The notes: generated by a model from the letters alone, not told the origin. 64,000 nucleotides of DNA from Marinobacter sp. SS5-14b (GCF_030541005.1 NZ_JASSVM010000001.1:434001-498000), one strand, 5' to 3'; shown: positions 28,977 through 39,708, counted from the first letter of the stretch. Numbers and translations: made by a program.

Positions 28977-31472
28977 ATGACAACCGGCAAACAGACATTG
29001 CCGGTTTATTTGAATGGAGGACAAGGATTGTCCAGATACTCTCAGCTAAGCCGAAGGGCTGGAGCGACACTTTTCCGCCCCGCAGCTATTCTCGCGTTCT
29101 CGTGCGGGGTTATCTTACTGTATAGGTTTGCGGTTGTGCCACCTTATTGGTGGCTGTTTTTATTGCTAATTATACTGCTACCTCTCTACTCACTTCGATC
29201 CTCTGGGCTTCACGCACCCTTTGCTTTCCTGTTCTGGGCGGTGGCAGGGCTTGCGTGGGCCGGCTGGCACGCGGATTCCAGATTACAGCATTCCCTGCCT
29301 GCGGAAATGGAGCGGGTTCCGCTGACCGTGTCCGGATACCTTTGTGATCTGCCTCAGCCAGGAAGCTTCAACAGCTTGCGGTTTACCTTGTGTGTGTATC
29401 GCTGGCATAGCCCACCGGATATGAGTGCCAACCGCAAGCTCCCCGACCGAATCCGGCTCGCCTGGTACGGGAACGCTGACAAGCGCCTGCCTTCGCACCT
29501 GCTCAAACTTAAGGTTGTTCTGAAGCGACCCCATGGCAGCCTGAACGCCGAAGGGTTTCGCTATGAAGACTGGCTGTTTCGCCACGGGGTGCGGGCCACC
29601 GGCAGTGTGAGGGAAGTCGGGGTGGCGGTGGACGTTCCCTGTGGCGCGTTTTGTCGTTACAGAGCCTGGCACCGGGGTGTGGCTGAGGTGATTCACCGGC
29701 ACTTCGGGGAGGCAAAGCACTATCCGTTGGTTGCGTCTCTGCTGATGGGTGACCGGGGATACCTGGATGCCTCCCACTGGGATACGCTCAAGGCCACCGG
29801 CACCATTCACCTGGTGGCAATCTCGGGCCTTCATCTGGGTTTGGTCGCGCTCGCCTCGGGGCTGCTTGCACGGCGCTTTCTTCTGGCATGGCCGGTCGGA
29901 TCGATGTCTGAGCGCCGTACCCGAAGTATCGTGTTTGCCGTCGTGCTGGTGTGTTGTTTGTGCTACGCCCTTCTGGCCGGATTTACAGTGCCCACGCAGC
30001 GCGCCCTGGTGATGGTTGTTGTCGGTGGCTGGTACCTGCTCAAGGCTCGCGAAACCAGCCCCTGGCACCCTTTTATTGTCGCCTTGGGTCTGGTGTTGTT
30101 GGTGGATCCTTTCGCGCCTCTGGATCAGGGTTTCTGGCTTTCCTTTTGTGCTGTGGCTGTGCTGTTACTGGTGTTTAACGGCAGAGTGGGGGCTGTGGGT
30201 TGGTGGCGCGGGCTGGTAATCGCCCAGCTGGCCGTTTTTGCCGGATTGTGGCCGGTTCTGGAAGCGTTTGGGCAGGGGCAGCCGGTTGCGGGCCTTCTGG
30301 CTAATCTTCTAGCCATCCCTTTGGTGTCTCTGGTGGTGATGCCGGCCTTGTTTGTCGGGGCTCTGTTAGCGCTGGTCACGCTCGGCCTGTTTTCAGAGGG
30401 CGCGATTTGGCTATTTGATGGCGTGCTTGGGACGTTATGGTTTTTGCTGGAGATGGCGCAGTCGATACCGGCACCTCCCATGCCTGACGTTGGCTCGCCG
30501 GTATTGCTGGCGATGGCCGCGGTTACGGTGGTTGCCTTGCGTTTTCCTGATGGGCGTTTTCGCGTGCTTGCCGGTTCAACGGTGGTGTGGTTTCTGGTTG
30601 TGGCGTACCTGGAAGCCCCGGCACCTGCCAACCCGCCCGTAGCGATGCCTGAAATTCGCATATGGGATGTCGGTCAGGGACTGTCGGTTCTTGTGCGATC
30701 AGGTGGCAAGGTATTGCTTTACGATTCGGGCCCTGAGGTGAAAGGCGTTTTCTCCGCCGTGGAATCAGTTTTGATACCAAACCTGGAAGGCCTCGGGCTG
30801 AGGCGTCTTGATCATCTGGTTATCAGTCATGGCGACAGTGATCATGCGGGAGGTTTACCGCAGCTGATGAAGGTTTTTCCGGTAACGCTTGTCTCGGGCG
30901 GCGAACCCGGTGTTGTTGAGGAGAAGCTTGGGGGCAGCTCTGCGTCTTTGGTGGGGCCGTGCCCCACAGGTGGATTGGATTTCGACGGGCTCGAACTGTC
31001 GTTCTGGCGAAGCCTGAAGGAGGCTTCTGGCAATGATGCTTCCTGTGTTCTGAGGGTATTTCATCCTGAGTCCGGGGTGGATCTGATTTTGACGGGTGAT
31101 ATCAGCCGGAAGGTTGAAACCGAGATGCTTGAGAGTCCTGGCTCAGCCTGGCTGGTTGGGTTTATCGGGCAACGTATTCTGATTGCGCCGCATCATGGCA
31201 GCAAAACGTCTTCTTCTCGCCGATGGGTTCAGGCCGCTTCACCGGACTGGGTTATCTATACCGCAGGCTATCGGCATCGCTTCGGACATCCCCATCCGGA
31301 TGTGGTGGCAAGGTACGCTGACGCCGGGGCCGTTGCTTTGAATACGGCTTGCTCAGGCCAGATAACCATAACCCTGACACCGGGAGGTCCGAAGATGAGC
31401 GAAGCAAGGCAAACTGCGCCATTCTGGATTGGTGGTCCGGGCCTTACCCGGGACCAATGTAAATTACCGTGA
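28977..31472 (+). CDS. comEC: DNA internalization channel ComEC/Rec2
   Basis: Polytopic inner-membrane channel that brings single-stranded DNA into the cytoplasm during natural transformation. 831 residues: N-terminal membrane segments near 33-85, an OB-like DUF4131 domain, the Competence domain (HLVAISGLHLGLVALASGLL and following membrane segments about 230-540) and a C-terminal metallo-beta-lactamase-like domain from about 555 with SHGDSDHAGG and LTGDI. The exact start is uncertain: the first ATG is very close to the divergent DUF2062 gene and a start further in is possible. No other competence genes lie here. Confidence 0.92.
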   Translation: MTTGKQTLPVYLNGGQGLSRYSQLSRRAGATLFRPAAILAFSCGVILLYRFAVVPPYWWLFLLLIILLPLYSLRSSGLHAPFAFLFWAVAGLAWAGWHADSRLQHSLPAEMERVPLTVSGYLCDLPQPGSFNSLRFTLCVYRWHSPPDMSANRKLPDRIRLAWYGNADKRLPSHLLKLKVVLKRPHGSLNAEGFRYEDWLFRHGVRATGSVREVGVAVDVPCGAFCRYRAWHRGVAEVIHRHFGEAKHYPLVASLLMGDRGYLDASHWDTLKATGTIHLVAISGLHLGLVALASGLLARRFLLAWPVGSMSERRTRSIVFAVVLVCCLCYALLAGFTVPTQRALVMVVVGGWYLLKARETSPWHPFIVALGLVLLVDPFAPLDQGFWLSFCAVAVLLLVFNGRVGAVGWWRGLVIAQLAVFAGLWPVLEAFGQGQPVAGLLANLLAIPLVSLVVMPALFVGALLALVTLGLFSEGAIWLFDGVLGTLWFLLEMAQSIPAPPMPDVGSPVLLAMAAVTVVALRFPDGRFRVLAGSTVVWFLVVAYLEAPAPANPPVAMPEIRIWDVGQGLSVLVRSGGKVLLYDSGPEVKGVFSAVESVLIPNLEGLGLRRLDHLVISHGDSDHAGGLPQLMKVFPVTLVSGGEPGVVEEKLGGSSASLVGPCPTGGLDFDGLELSFWRSLKEASGNDASCVLRVFHPESGVDLILTGDISRKVETEMLESPGSAWLVGFIGQRILIAPHHGSKTSSSRRWVQAASPDWVIYTAGYRHRFGHPHPDVVARYADAGAVALNTACSGQITITLTPGGPKMSEARQTAPFWIGGPGLTRDQCKLP

Positions 31473-31544
31473 CATTCGTGGTGTGGCCTGTGCCGGCAGC
31501 TATGCTAAAGTAGCGCGGCTTGTCATTACTCAGGGAGATCAAGC

Positions 31545-32171
31545 GTGTTTGAGCTGTTGAAAGCTGGTGGCATCCTGATGGTGCCCATTGTTGCCTGTTC
31601 CATTCTGGCGCTTGCCATCATTCTGGAGCGGTTCTGGTCTCTGCGGGCTTCCCGCGTGGCACCGCCACAATCAATAAATGAGCTGTGGCGCTGGATCAAG
31701 AAAAAAGAGCTAAACGGGCGCAAACTGAAGGCGCTTCAGGGCTCGTCCCCGCTTGGGCGCGTTCTTGCGGGTGGGCTGATTAACGCCAAACATGGTCGTG
31801 AGATCATGAAAGAAAGTATTGAGCATGAAGCCAGCCAGGTTATCCATGAGCTGGAACGCTTTCTCAATCCGTTGGGTACCATTGCGACGATCACTCCGTT
31901 GCTTGGTCTTCTCGGTACGGTGATCGGTATGATCAAAGTCTTTGCGGAAATCCAGCTGGCCGGTGTTGGTAATGCCGGCAACCTTGCGGGCGGTATTTCC
32001 GAAGCACTGATTACCACCGCGTCCGGCCTGAGTGTGGCGATCCCTGCACTGATCGCTCACCGCTACTTCATTCGCCGTGTTGATGAGCTGGTCGTCAACA
32101 TGGAGCAAGAGGCCATTAAATTGGTGGAAGTGGTTCATGGTGACCGTGAAATCGACGTGGAAGGAGCCTGA
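31545..32171 (+). CDS. exbB: ExbB/TolQ-family proton channel subunit
   Basis: A 208-residue MotA/TolQ/ExbB protein that forms the pentameric proton channel. First membrane segment near 8-28 (GGILMVPIVACSILALAI), then two more near 107-135 and 150-180 with TIATITPLLGLLGTVIGMI and ALITTASGLSVAIPALIAHRYF. The exbD gene follows after 5 bases. No tonB gene is adjacent. The pair sits between comEC and msbA, where Pseudomonas has the same exbBD-like genes, so the energised partner is uncertain. Confidence 0.92.
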   Translation: MFELLKAGGILMVPIVACSILALAIILERFWSLRASRVAPPQSINELWRWIKKKELNGRKLKALQGSSPLGRVLAGGLINAKHGREIMKESIEHEASQVIHELERFLNPLGTIATITPLLGLLGTVIGMIKVFAEIQLAGVGNAGNLAGGISEALITTASGLSVAIPALIAHRYFIRRVDELVVNMEQEAIKLVEVVHGDREIDVEGA

Positions 32172-32176
32172 ACGCC

Positions 32177-32602
32177 GTGAAGTTCAAGCGCCAGAGAAGC
32201 CAGGAAGTCGGAGTAGACCTGACACCACTGATTGATGTGGTCTTCCTGCTGCTGATTTTCTTTATGGTGTCCACAACCTTTACCCGGGAAAGTCATCTGG
32301 AAGTGGAGTTGCCGGAAGCCAGTGGTGATCCGGTCGCTTCGTCCGAGATTCGCCAAATTGATGTGGTGATTAACGCCGAAGGTCAATACATCCTTAACCA
32401 AAAGACGCTGGTCAACAATCGTCGGGAAACACTGGAGCGGGGTGTCAGCGAACTGGCTGAGGGCGATAACAGCCTGCCATTTATTATTACGGCGGATGCC
32501 CGCACTCCCCACGAATACGTTGTCCGGGCCATGGATGTGGCTGGTCGCCTGGGGTTTGCGAAATTGAGCATAACCACAGAACGGGAGTCTGAGAATCCGT
32601 GA
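32177..32602 (+). CDS. exbD: ExbD/TolR-family subunit
   Basis: A 141-residue ExbD/TolR protein: cytoplasmic N-terminus, one membrane segment with the conserved protonatable Asp in LTPLIDVVFLLLIFFMV (near 16-32), and a periplasmic domain ending LGFAKLSITTERE. It partners the ExbB-like protein encoded 5 bases upstream. Its stop overlaps the msbA start by 4 bases, tying this energiser pair to the lipid A genes in one transcript. Confidence 0.93.
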   Translation: MKFKRQRSQEVGVDLTPLIDVVFLLLIFFMVSTTFTRESHLEVELPEASGDPVASSEIRQIDVVINAEGQYILNQKTLVNNRRETLERGVSELAEGDNSLPFIITADARTPHEYVVRAMDVAGRLGFAKLSITTERESENP

Positions 32603-34371
32603 TTGATTCAAGGCCGGAGCCTCTTGCAGCTCCGCCAACCGGAAGCTGGGTCACCTACAAGCGCCTGCTTGCGTATGTGAAACCCTTCTGGCTGGCCTTT
32701 TCCCTCGCTGTTCTGGGTAACGTCATCTATGCCGCGGCATCTACGGGTATGGCTGCCGCAATGGAGTATGTGATCACGGCGATAGAGAATCCGACGTCCC
32801 AGAACCGGCTGATGCTGACGGGCCTGATTGTCGGGGTCTTTGCGCTTCGCGGCCTTGGCACCTTCTTCAGTCAGTATTTCATCAGTTACGTTGGCCGAAA
32901 CGTCATCAACGCGCTGCGCAACGATGTGTTCGACCGGTTAATGACCCTGCCGTCCCGATATTTTGATGACAATGCCGCTGGCCGCCTGGTGTCCAAGCTG
33001 ACGTTCAATGTAGAGCAGGTGGCAGAAGCATCAACCAATGCCATCACGATTACCCTGAGGGAAGGGCTCACCATTATTGGTTTGCTCGGCTTCATGATCT
33101 ACACCAATTGGAAGCTGACGTTGGTGTTCCTGACGGTCGGCCCGGTTATTGGGCTGGTGGTTAGTTATGCCAGTAAGCGGTTCCGCAAGATAAGCCAGCG
33201 CATTCAGGGTTCCATGGGCGATATCACCCATGTGGCCTCGGAATCCATTTCCGGCTACCGGGTGGTTCGTACCTTCGGTGGTGAGGACTACGAGCGTGAG
33301 CGGTTTCGCGATGTCAGCGCCCGCAACCTCAAACAGAGCCTGAAAATGGCTTCTACCCAGGCGATCAGTGTGCCGGTCATTCAGGTGCTCGTGGCGGTTG
33401 CTATTGCGGCGCTGGTCTGGACGATGCTGTCGCCGGAAATTCGCGGCGAAATGTCCACAGGCCAGTTGGTCGCGTTTATCACCGCCGCAACGACCATGGC
33501 CAAACCTATCCGCCAGGTGACCTCGGTGCACGCCAAAATCCAGAAGGGCGTGGCCGCAGCCTACGATGTCTTTGAAACCATGGATGAAAAGGCTGAGGAA
33601 GATCCCGGCGAGTATGCACCAGCCCGGGTAGACGGGCATCTTGAGTTCGATCAGGTGTGCTTCCGCTATCGTGATCAGATGGACAATGTGCTTGAAGGCA
33701 TTACCGTCGACATACCAGCAGGGCAGAGCGTGGCGCTGGTTGGCCGTTCAGGTAGCGGCAAGTCCACGATGGTGAGTCTGTTGCCTCGTTTCTATGAATA
33801 CACCGGTGGTGACATCCGTATTGATGGCCACTCACTGAAGGCGTTTTCGCTGAAAGCCCTGCGCGCGCAGATTGCCCTGGTTACCCAGAATGTGGTGCTG
33901 TTCAACGACTCCATCGCAGCGAACATTGCGTACGGTGCCCTGCGCGAGTGCAGCCGGGATGAGATTCGCGAAGCCGCGGCCAAAGCCCACGCGCTCGAGT
34001 TTATTGACCGTATGCCCGACGGCCTCGACACCATGATTGGCGACAATGGCGTCATGCTGTCGGGTGGCCAGCGCCAGCGCCTGGCCATTGCCCGGGCTTT
34101 GCTCAAGAACGCGCCGGTTCTGATTCTGGATGAGGCGACGTCGGCACTCGACACCGAATCCGAGCGCCACATTCAGGAAGCTCTGGAAACGGTTATGCAG
34201 GGCCGAACGACACTGGTTATTGCGCACCGCTTGTCTACCATCGAGAAGGCGGACCGGATACTGGTCATGGAGAAAGGGCACATTGTTGAGTCCGGAACCC
34301 ACAGTGAATTGCTGGCAGCGGGTGGCGCCTATGCCCAACTGCACCAGATACAGTTCAGTGAGCATGCATGA
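32599..34371 (+). CDS. msbA: Lipid A export ATP-binding/permease MsbA
   Basis: ABC half-transporter that flips core-lipid A across the inner membrane. 590 residues: six membrane segments in about 20-320, then the ATPase domain with Walker A GRSGSGKSTMV, Q-loop LVTQNVVLFNDSIAANIAYG, signature LSGGQRQRLAIARAL and Walker B VLILDEATSALD. The coding region begins at GTG or ATG near 32599 within the exbD end and overlaps lpxK by 4 bases. The msbA-lpxK pairing is conserved in E. coli. Confidence 0.96.
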   Translation: MIDSRPEPLAAPPTGSWVTYKRLLAYVKPFWLAFSLAVLGNVIYAAASTGMAAAMEYVITAIENPTSQNRLMLTGLIVGVFALRGLGTFFSQYFISYVGRNVINALRNDVFDRLMTLPSRYFDDNAAGRLVSKLTFNVEQVAEASTNAITITLREGLTIIGLLGFMIYTNWKLTLVFLTVGPVIGLVVSYASKRFRKISQRIQGSMGDITHVASESISGYRVVRTFGGEDYERERFRDVSARNLKQSLKMASTQAISVPVIQVLVAVAIAALVWTMLSPEIRGEMSTGQLVAFITAATTMAKPIRQVTSVHAKIQKGVAAAYDVFETMDEKAEEDPGEYAPARVDGHLEFDQVCFRYRDQMDNVLEGITVDIPAGQSVALVGRSGSGKSTMVSLLPRFYEYTGGDIRIDGHSLKAFSLKALRAQIALVTQNVVLFNDSIAANIAYGALRECSRDEIREAAAKAHALEFIDRMPDGLDTMIGDNGVMLSGGQRQRLAIARALLKNAPVLILDEATSALDTESERHIQEALETVMQGRTTLVIAHRLSTIEKADRILVMEKGHIVESGTHSELLAAGGAYAQLHQIQFSEHA

Positions 34372-35426
34372 GCAGCCCGGTTGACCGTTTTTGGTACGGC
34401 CAGGGTCGGCCGCTGGCGGTGTTGGCGCCACTGGCCTGGTTGTATCGCGTCATCTCCGAATCGAAACGACGAAAAGCCTGGCAGGCCCGCAATGAAAGTT
34501 TGCCGGTGCCGGTTGTGGTTGTCGGCAATATCACTGCCGGCGGTACAGGAAAGTCGCCGCTGACGGCCCGCCTGGTTGAGCGCATGCGCCAGGAAGGTTG
34601 GCAACCGGTGATTCTCAGTCGTGGTTATGGCGGCAAAAGCGACAGCTATCCACTATTAGTCAAAAACACGACGCCACCCGGCGTATGCGGAGATGAGCCT
34701 TTGATGCTCGCGCTGGCCACTGGCTGCCCTGTGGTCGTTGACCCTGATCGTTGCCGGGGTGCGCATTGGGCGCTCGAGCAGCAGCTTGGTAACGTGCTGA
34801 TCTGTGACGACGGGCTTCAGCATTACCGGTTGCCGAGAGATATCGAATTGGCGGTTTTTGATGCCAGGCGGGGGGTCGGTAATGGCGCGTTGATTCCGGT
34901 CGGACCGCTCAGAGAGCCACTGGAGCGCCTGAAAACCGTTGATTTCGTGATTGTGAACGGTGCTGAGTTTCCGCAGCCCGGTCATCGTATCGAGGAATTT
35001 GCCGGCGCGGATCATCCTGATATTCACGCCATGTCGCTTCAGCCTGCTTCTCTGGTTAACCTGAATTCTGGCAAGCAGGTTGAACCGGAAGCCCTCAAAG
35101 GCAAGTCGGTCAGGGCAGTGGCGGGTATTGGCAACCCCTCGCGATTCTTCGATACCCTGAGACATTTGGGTGCGCACGTACAGGAAGCGGCTTTTCCGGA
35201 TCACCACCGTTTCCGGCCTGAGGATCTGGCATCTGGCGCTCTTGAATGGTTGGTGATGACGGCCAAAGACGCCGTTAAGTGTCGGGGATTCGCACCCGAC
35301 AACGCCTGGGTCTTGACGGTTGATGCCTGTCTGTCAGAACCTTTTGAACAACGCTTTCTGCAACGGCTCAGGGAATGTTCTGAGCCGTTGCACCCTCAAG
35401 TTACCGAGAGATCAAACGATGGATAA
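34368..35426 (+). CDS. lpxK: Tetraacyldisaccharide 4'-kinase LpxK
   Basis: Phosphorylates the 4' position of the lipid A disaccharide at the inner membrane. 352 residues. N-terminal membrane-associated helix, P-loop [14 protein letters not shown] near 46-59, [30 protein letters not shown] and the LREPLERL block. It overlaps msbA by 4 bases upstream and ycaR downstream by 8 bases, so translation is coupled along the run. Confidence 0.96.
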   Translation: MSSPVDRFWYGQGRPLAVLAPLAWLYRVISESKRRKAWQARNESLPVPVVVVGNITAGGTGKSPLTARLVERMRQEGWQPVILSRGYGGKSDSYPLLVKNTTPPGVCGDEPLMLALATGCPVVVDPDRCRGAHWALEQQLGNVLICDDGLQHYRLPRDIELAVFDARRGVGNGALIPVGPLREPLERLKTVDFVIVNGAEFPQPGHRIEEFAGADHPDIHAMSLQPASLVNLNSGKQVEPEALKGKSVRAVAGIGNPSRFFDTLRHLGAHVQEAAFPDHHRFRPEDLASGALEWLVMTAKDAVKCRGFAPDNAWVLTVDACLSEPFEQRFLQRLRECSEPLHPQVTERSNDG

Positions 35427-35607
35427 GAAACTGTTGGCGATGCTGGCGTGCCCGGTATGCAAGGGCGAACTCAAGTTGAACGAAGCCCGCACCGAACTTG
35501 TGTGTTATCAGGACGCCATGGCCTTCCCGATCCGCGAGGGGATTCCGGTTATGTTGGCTGTTGAAGCCCGCACCCTGAGCACGGATGAACGCCTGGACAA
35601 GCACTGA
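35419..35607 (+). CDS. ycaR: Trm112-family protein YcaR
   Basis: A 62-residue protein with the Trm112 fold: [18 protein letters not shown], then [20 protein letters not shown]. The CPVC pair is retained; a later C-x-x-C is reduced to a single Cys. The start is the ATG at 35419, inside the end of lpxK; a longer frame from 35320 is only the lpxK shadow. YcaR lies between lpxK and kdsB in E. coli too. Its role is unclear; related Trm112 proteins support methyltransferases. Confidence 0.92.
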   Translation: MDKKLLAMLACPVCKGELKLNEARTELVCYQDAMAFPIREGIPVMLAVEARTLSTDERLDKH

Positions 35608-35630
35608 GTTAACCGCAAACAGGACCCCGT

Positions 35631-36416
35631 ATGTCTTTTACTGTCGTGATTCCGGCCCGCTATGCTTCCAGCAGGCTACCGGGCAAACCGTTGGCGATGA
35701 TTGCCGGCAAACCGATGATCCAGCACGTGTGCGAGCGGGCTCAGGAAAGCCGTGCCGGCCGCGTGGTGGTTGCTACCGACGATGCCAGGATTGAAGAAGC
35801 CTGCCGGAGATTCGGAGCTGAGGTGATCATGACATCGCCGCATCACGCCAGCGGTACCGATCGGCTCGAAGAGGTTGCCCGAAAGCTGGGCCTGGAAGCC
35901 GATCATCGGGTGGTCAATGTGCAGGGTGATGAGCCCCTTCTGCCTCCGGTATTAATCAATCAGGTTGCTGATAACCTGGAGCAATACCCGGAAGTGGCCA
36001 TAGCCACGTTGTGCGAGCGCATTCACGACCCGCGCCAGGTGTTTAATCCGAATGTGGTTAAGGTGGTGTTTGATGCCAGGGGCATGGCCCACTATTTCAG
36101 CCGGGCCCCCATTCCCTGGGCCCGTGATTTCTGGCCAGCCAATGCGTCTGTTGAAGAGGTTGATTTGCCGGAAGGGGTGGGTTATTTCCGACATATTGGC
36201 ATTTATGGCTATCGCGCCAGTGTACTGGAGGAGTTTGTTCGCTGGGCGCCAGCACCCACCGAACAGGTTGAGGCGCTGGAGCAGCTAAGGGCGCTATACA
36301 ACGGTGCTCGCATTCATGTCGATGTTGCTGAGCGACCACCGGCTCCGGGCGTGGATACTGAGGAAGACCTGGATCGCGTGCGAGCTCTGATGGAAGCAGG
36401 AGGGCGTTATGCCTGA
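35631..36416 (+). CDS. kdsB: 3-deoxy-manno-octulosonate cytidylyltransferase
   Basis: Activates Kdo as CMP-Kdo for LPS inner-core synthesis. 261 residues, with the nucleotidyltransferase opening [37 protein letters not shown] and [14 protein letters not shown]. It starts 23 bases after ycaR and overlaps the phosphatase gene by 8 bases, within the lpxK-ycaR-kdsB order shared with Pseudomonas and E. coli. Confidence 0.96.
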   Translation: MSFTVVIPARYASSRLPGKPLAMIAGKPMIQHVCERAQESRAGRVVVATDDARIEEACRRFGAEVIMTSPHHASGTDRLEEVARKLGLEADHRVVNVQGDEPLLPPVLINQVADNLEQYPEVAIATLCERIHDPRQVFNPNVVKVVFDARGMAHYFSRAPIPWARDFWPANASVEEVDLPEGVGYFRHIGIYGYRASVLEEFVRWAPAPTEQVEALEQLRALYNGARIHVDVAERPPAPGVDTEEDLDRVRALMEAGGRYA

Positions 36417-36888
36417 TCAGGCCAGCGTATTGTTTGTTTGCCTTGGCAATATCTGCCGTTCCCCCAGTGCCGAGGGTGTGTTTCGCCGATTGGCCGAAGA
36501 GCAGGGGCTGGCGGGTAAGCTTCGGATCGACTCCTGTGGTACCGGCAACTGGCACATCGGGAAAGCGCCGGATGCCCGGGCTGTGGGCGCGGCCGGGCGC
36601 AGGGGGATCGACATCAGCGATCTCAAGGCCCGGCAGATTCTGGCAGAGGATCTGGATCGGTTTGACTATGTTCTGGTGATGGATCGCTCGAACCTGGCCG
36701 ATGTTCGGGAAATGTGGCACCAGAACGGCGGCACAGAGCCGAGACTGTTTCTGGAGTTCAGCCAGTCTGGCCAGGCTGAAGTGCCAGACCCCTATTATGG
36801 TGGTGAGGACGGATTCGAGAGGGTACTTGACTTGATTCATGAGGCCAGCGAAGGCCTTCTTGAGGATATACGGGGGCGACTGGCTTGA
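36409..36888 (+). CDS. Low-molecular-weight protein-tyrosine phosphatase
   Basis: A 159-residue LMW-PTP. The P-loop CLGNICRS has catalytic C11 and R17 in the CX5R pattern, and the general-acid Asp lies in [12 protein letters not shown]. It is of the PtpA/YfkJ form found between kdsB and murB in Pseudomonas rather than linked to a capsule tyrosine kinase, so the substrate is unknown. It overlaps kdsB by 8 bases and murB by 4 bases. Confidence 0.92.
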   Translation: MPDQASVLFVCLGNICRSPSAEGVFRRLAEEQGLAGKLRIDSCGTGNWHIGKAPDARAVGAAGRRGIDISDLKARQILAEDLDRFDYVLVMDRSNLADVREMWHQNGGTEPRLFLEFSQSGQAEVPDPYYGGEDGFERVLDLIHEASEGLLEDIRGRLA

Positions 36889-37916
36889 GTCAGACCCTGG
36901 AGATTCTGGATGAGGTCAGCCTGGAAGACCTGAATACCATGGCGATCGCCGCCACGGCCCGGCACTTTGCGGATATCGAAAACCCGGATCAGCTAAAGCA
37001 AGCCCTGAATTATGCCCGCGAACACCGGCTGGAAACCCTGGTGTTGGGCGGGGGTAGCAATCTGGTGTTTGCCGGTAACTTCGATGGCCTGGTTCTGCAC
37101 ATGGCCTTGCGGGGCCGAAGCTGGGAGCAGGTCGAGGATGGCAGTGCTGTGCTGGTGCTTGCGGCAGGCGAAAACTGGCACGAAGCCGTCATGTATGCGG
37201 CCCGTTCCGGGTATCGAGGTATCGAGAATCTGGCGTTGATTCCCGGTACTGCCGGCGCGGCTCCGGTTCAGAATATCGGCGCCTATGGCGTCGAGCTTTG
37301 CGATACCCTGCAAAATGTGACGGCCCTGGATTGTGAATTAATGGAAGTGGTCACCCTGACCGCGGAAGATTGCCAGTTTGCCTATCGGGACAGTATGTTT
37401 AAGCGCAACCCTGGCCGTTACATTATTCTGGAGGTTAGGTTGCGGTTGTCCCGGCACATCCCGCTCAAACTCGATTACCAGGATCTGCAGGACTATCTGG
37501 GAGAGACGAATACCGCCGAACTGACACCACTGGCCGTCGCTGAAGCCGTGATGGCAGTGCGGCGCAGAAAACTTCCAGATCCTGACGTGTTGCCCAATGC
37601 GGGCAGTTTCTTCAAGAATCCGGTGGTCAGTCCGTCACAGTTTGAGGGTCTGAAGGAGCGCTTTCCCGATATCGTTTGTTACCCGTTGACCGACGGTGTG
37701 AAGCTGGCAGCGGCCTGGTTAATCGATCAGGCTGGCTGGAAAGGTTTTCGCAATGCACGGGTAGGCATTCACAACCGGCAGGCTTTAGTGCTGATCAATC
37801 ACTCCGGTGGCTCGGGGGATGATGTGCTTGCCTTGGCTGAAGAAGTGCGTGGGTCGGTGCGGAAAAAGTTTGGCGTAGAGCTTGAAATGGAGCCCGGGAT
37901 CGTAGGAACCCGCTGA
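36885..37916 (+). CDS. murB: UDP-N-acetylenolpyruvoylglucosamine reductase MurB
   Basis: NADPH/FAD enzyme that forms UDP-N-acetylmuramate in peptidoglycan synthesis. 343 residues, type I MurB. FAD-binding VLGGGSNLVF near 57-66, IPGTAGAAPVQNIGAYG, YRDSMFKRN, NAGSFFKNP and the C-terminal LEMEPGIVG with catalytic Glu. It ends the comEC-to-murB plus-strand run; a 26-base perfect hairpin follows. Confidence 0.96.
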   Translation: MSQTLEILDEVSLEDLNTMAIAATARHFADIENPDQLKQALNYAREHRLETLVLGGGSNLVFAGNFDGLVLHMALRGRSWEQVEDGSAVLVLAAGENWHEAVMYAARSGYRGIENLALIPGTAGAAPVQNIGAYGVELCDTLQNVTALDCELMEVVTLTAEDCQFAYRDSMFKRNPGRYIILEVRLRLSRHIPLKLDYQDLQDYLGETNTAELTPLAVAEAVMAVRRRKLPDPDVLPNAGSFFKNPVVSPSQFEGLKERFPDIVCYPLTDGVKLAAAWLIDQAGWKGFRNARVGIHNRQALVLINHSGGSGDDVLALAEEVRGSVRKKFGVELEMEPGIVGTR

Positions 37917-37934
37917 CCCATCGGTTAAGACGTT

Positions 37935-37960
37935 CCGGGCAGTCGCGCGGGACTGCCCGG
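37935..37960. terminator. Hairpin between convergent murB and proS
   Basis: CCGGGCAGTC and GACTGCCCGG are exact 10-base arms around GCGCGG, halfway between the two stop codons. No T-run follows on either side, so it may be a stable 3'-end or Rho-assisted structure rather than a full intrinsic terminator. Confidence 0.5.
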
Positions 37961-37974
37961 ACCTCATCCCGCTT

Positions 37975-39708
37975 TTACAGGCCGGCTTTCGGCGAGGCCT
38001 TTACCAGGAAGGCCAGCGCATCTTCCACCGGAATGTCCTGCTTGTCCTCATCACGGCGACCTTTGTATTCCAGGGTGCCCGCCGTCAGACCGCGCTCCGA
38101 AACCACAAACCGGTGCGGGATGCCAATGAGCTCCATGTCCGCAAATTTCACGCCCGGGCGCTCGTTGCGATCGTCGAGCAGCACATCGTAACCTGCCTGG
38201 CGCAGCTGGTCGTAGAGCTTATCTCCGGCTTCGGCAACCACGGGTGTTTTGTGGGCGTTCAGCGTCACGATAGCGACCTGGAACGGCGCAATGGCATCTG
38301 GCCAGATAATCCCTTTGTCGTCATGGTTCTGCTCGATGGACGAGGCGACTATCCGGGAAACGCCAATGCCATAGCAACCCATTTCCATGATCACTGCTTT
38401 GCCGTTTTCATCCAGTACCGTCGCGTTCAGAGCCGAGCTGTACTTGTTGCCGAGCTTGAAAATATGGCCAACCTCGATGCCCCGGCGAATCTCCAGGGTG
38501 CCGTTGCCGTCCGGGCTGGGGTCGCCTTCCACCACGTTGCGAAGGTCAGCAATCCTGGCGAGCGGGACATCACGCTCCCAGTTAACGCCGGTCAGGTGGT
38601 AGTCGTCTTTGTTGGCACCACACACGAAATCGGCCAGGTGCGCGGCGCTGCGATCGACAATCACCGGTATTGCGAGGTTCACTGGCCCGATGGAGCCAGG
38701 CTTGCAGCCGATGGCCTTCTCTATTTCTTCGTCGGTTGCCATGGTCAGGGGTTCGGCAATGCCGGGCAGGTTCTCTGCCTTGATTTCATTCAGGGTGTGG
38801 TCGCCCCGCAGAATCAGTGCCACCAGCCCGGACTGACCACTTTCATCGGCTTCCCCTTTGACCAGCAGGGTTTTCACACTGCGTTCGGCAGGCGTTCCCA
38901 GGAATTGCGAAACAGCCTCAATGGTTTTCTGGCCAGGGGTGTGAACTTCTTTCATCTCTTCAGTGGCAGCCGGTCGTTCGCCGGCAGGCGCTACGGCTTC
39001 CGCTTTTTCAATATTGGCGGCGTAATCGCCACCGGTGCTGAAAACGATGGCGTCTTCACCGGACGACGCCAGCACATGGAATTCGTGGGAAGAGCTGCCG
39101 CCGATGGAGCCGGAGTCTGCCTGAACGGGCCGGTAGTCCAGCCCAAGCCGGTCAAAAATGTTGCAGTAAGTCTGGTGCATGACCTCGTAGGTGTCATCCA
39201 GCGACGCGGCATTCAGGTGAAAGGAGTAGGCGTCTTTCATGATGAACTCCCGGGCCCGCATTACCCCGAAGCGGGGGCGGCGTTCATCCCGGAATTTGGT
39301 CTGGATCTGATAGAAGTTGGCGGGCAACTCTTTGTAGCTTTTCAGCTCGTTGCGCACCACATCGGTAATCACTTCTTCATGGGTAGGGCCAAAGCAGAAT
39401 TCACGGCCGTGTCGGTCGTTCATGCGCAGGAGTTCACCACCGTATTGTTCCCAACGCCCCGATTCCTGCCACAGCTCGGCAGGCTGAACCGCTGGCATCA
39501 GCACTTCCTGGGCACCGCTTTTGTCCATTTCCTCACGGACAATCCGTTCAACCTTGCGCAGTGTGCGCAAGCCCAGTGGCAACCAGGTGTAGAGGCCGGC
39601 TGCCAGTTTCCGGATCATCCCCGCTCTCAGCATCAGCTGATGGCTGATGACTTCGGCGTCTGCAGGGGTCTCTTTCTGGGTGGCAATCAGGTAACGGCTT
39701 GCTCGCAT
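37975..39708 (-). CDS. proS: Prolyl-tRNA synthetase
   Basis: Class II aminoacyl-tRNA synthetase charging tRNA-Pro. 577 residues of the bacterial type: catalytic core with motif 2 [17 protein letters not shown] (near 140-156), the inserted editing domain (about 225-405) that clears mis-charged Ala-tRNA, motif 3 [11 protein letters not shown] and the anticodon-binding C-terminal domain. The start is the ATG at 39708 ([15 protein letters not shown]), typical of the family. It stands alone and diverges from the TetR gene. Confidence 0.97.
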   Translation of the reverse strand: MRASRYLIATQKETPADAEVISHQLMLRAGMIRKLAAGLYTWLPLGLRTLRKVERIVREEMDKSGAQEVLMPAVQPAELWQESGRWEQYGGELLRMNDRHGREFCFGPTHEEVITDVVRNELKSYKELPANFYQIQTKFRDERRPRFGVMRAREFIMKDAYSFHLNAASLDDTYEVMHQTYCNIFDRLGLDYRPVQADSGSIGGSSSHEFHVLASSGEDAIVFSTGGDYAANIEKAEAVAPAGERPAATEEMKEVHTPGQKTIEAVSQFLGTPAERSVKTLLVKGEADESGQSGLVALILRGDHTLNEIKAENLPGIAEPLTMATDEEIEKAIGCKPGSIGPVNLAIPVIVDRSAAHLADFVCGANKDDYHLTGVNWERDVPLARIADLRNVVEGDPSPDGNGTLEIRRGIEVGHIFKLGNKYSSALNATVLDENGKAVIMEMGCYGIGVSRIVASSIEQNHDDKGIIWPDAIAPFQVAIVTLNAHKTPVVAEAGDKLYDQLRQAGYDVLLDDRNERPGVKFADMELIGIPHRFVVSERGLTAGTLEYKGRRDEDKQDIPVEDALAFLVKASPKAGL

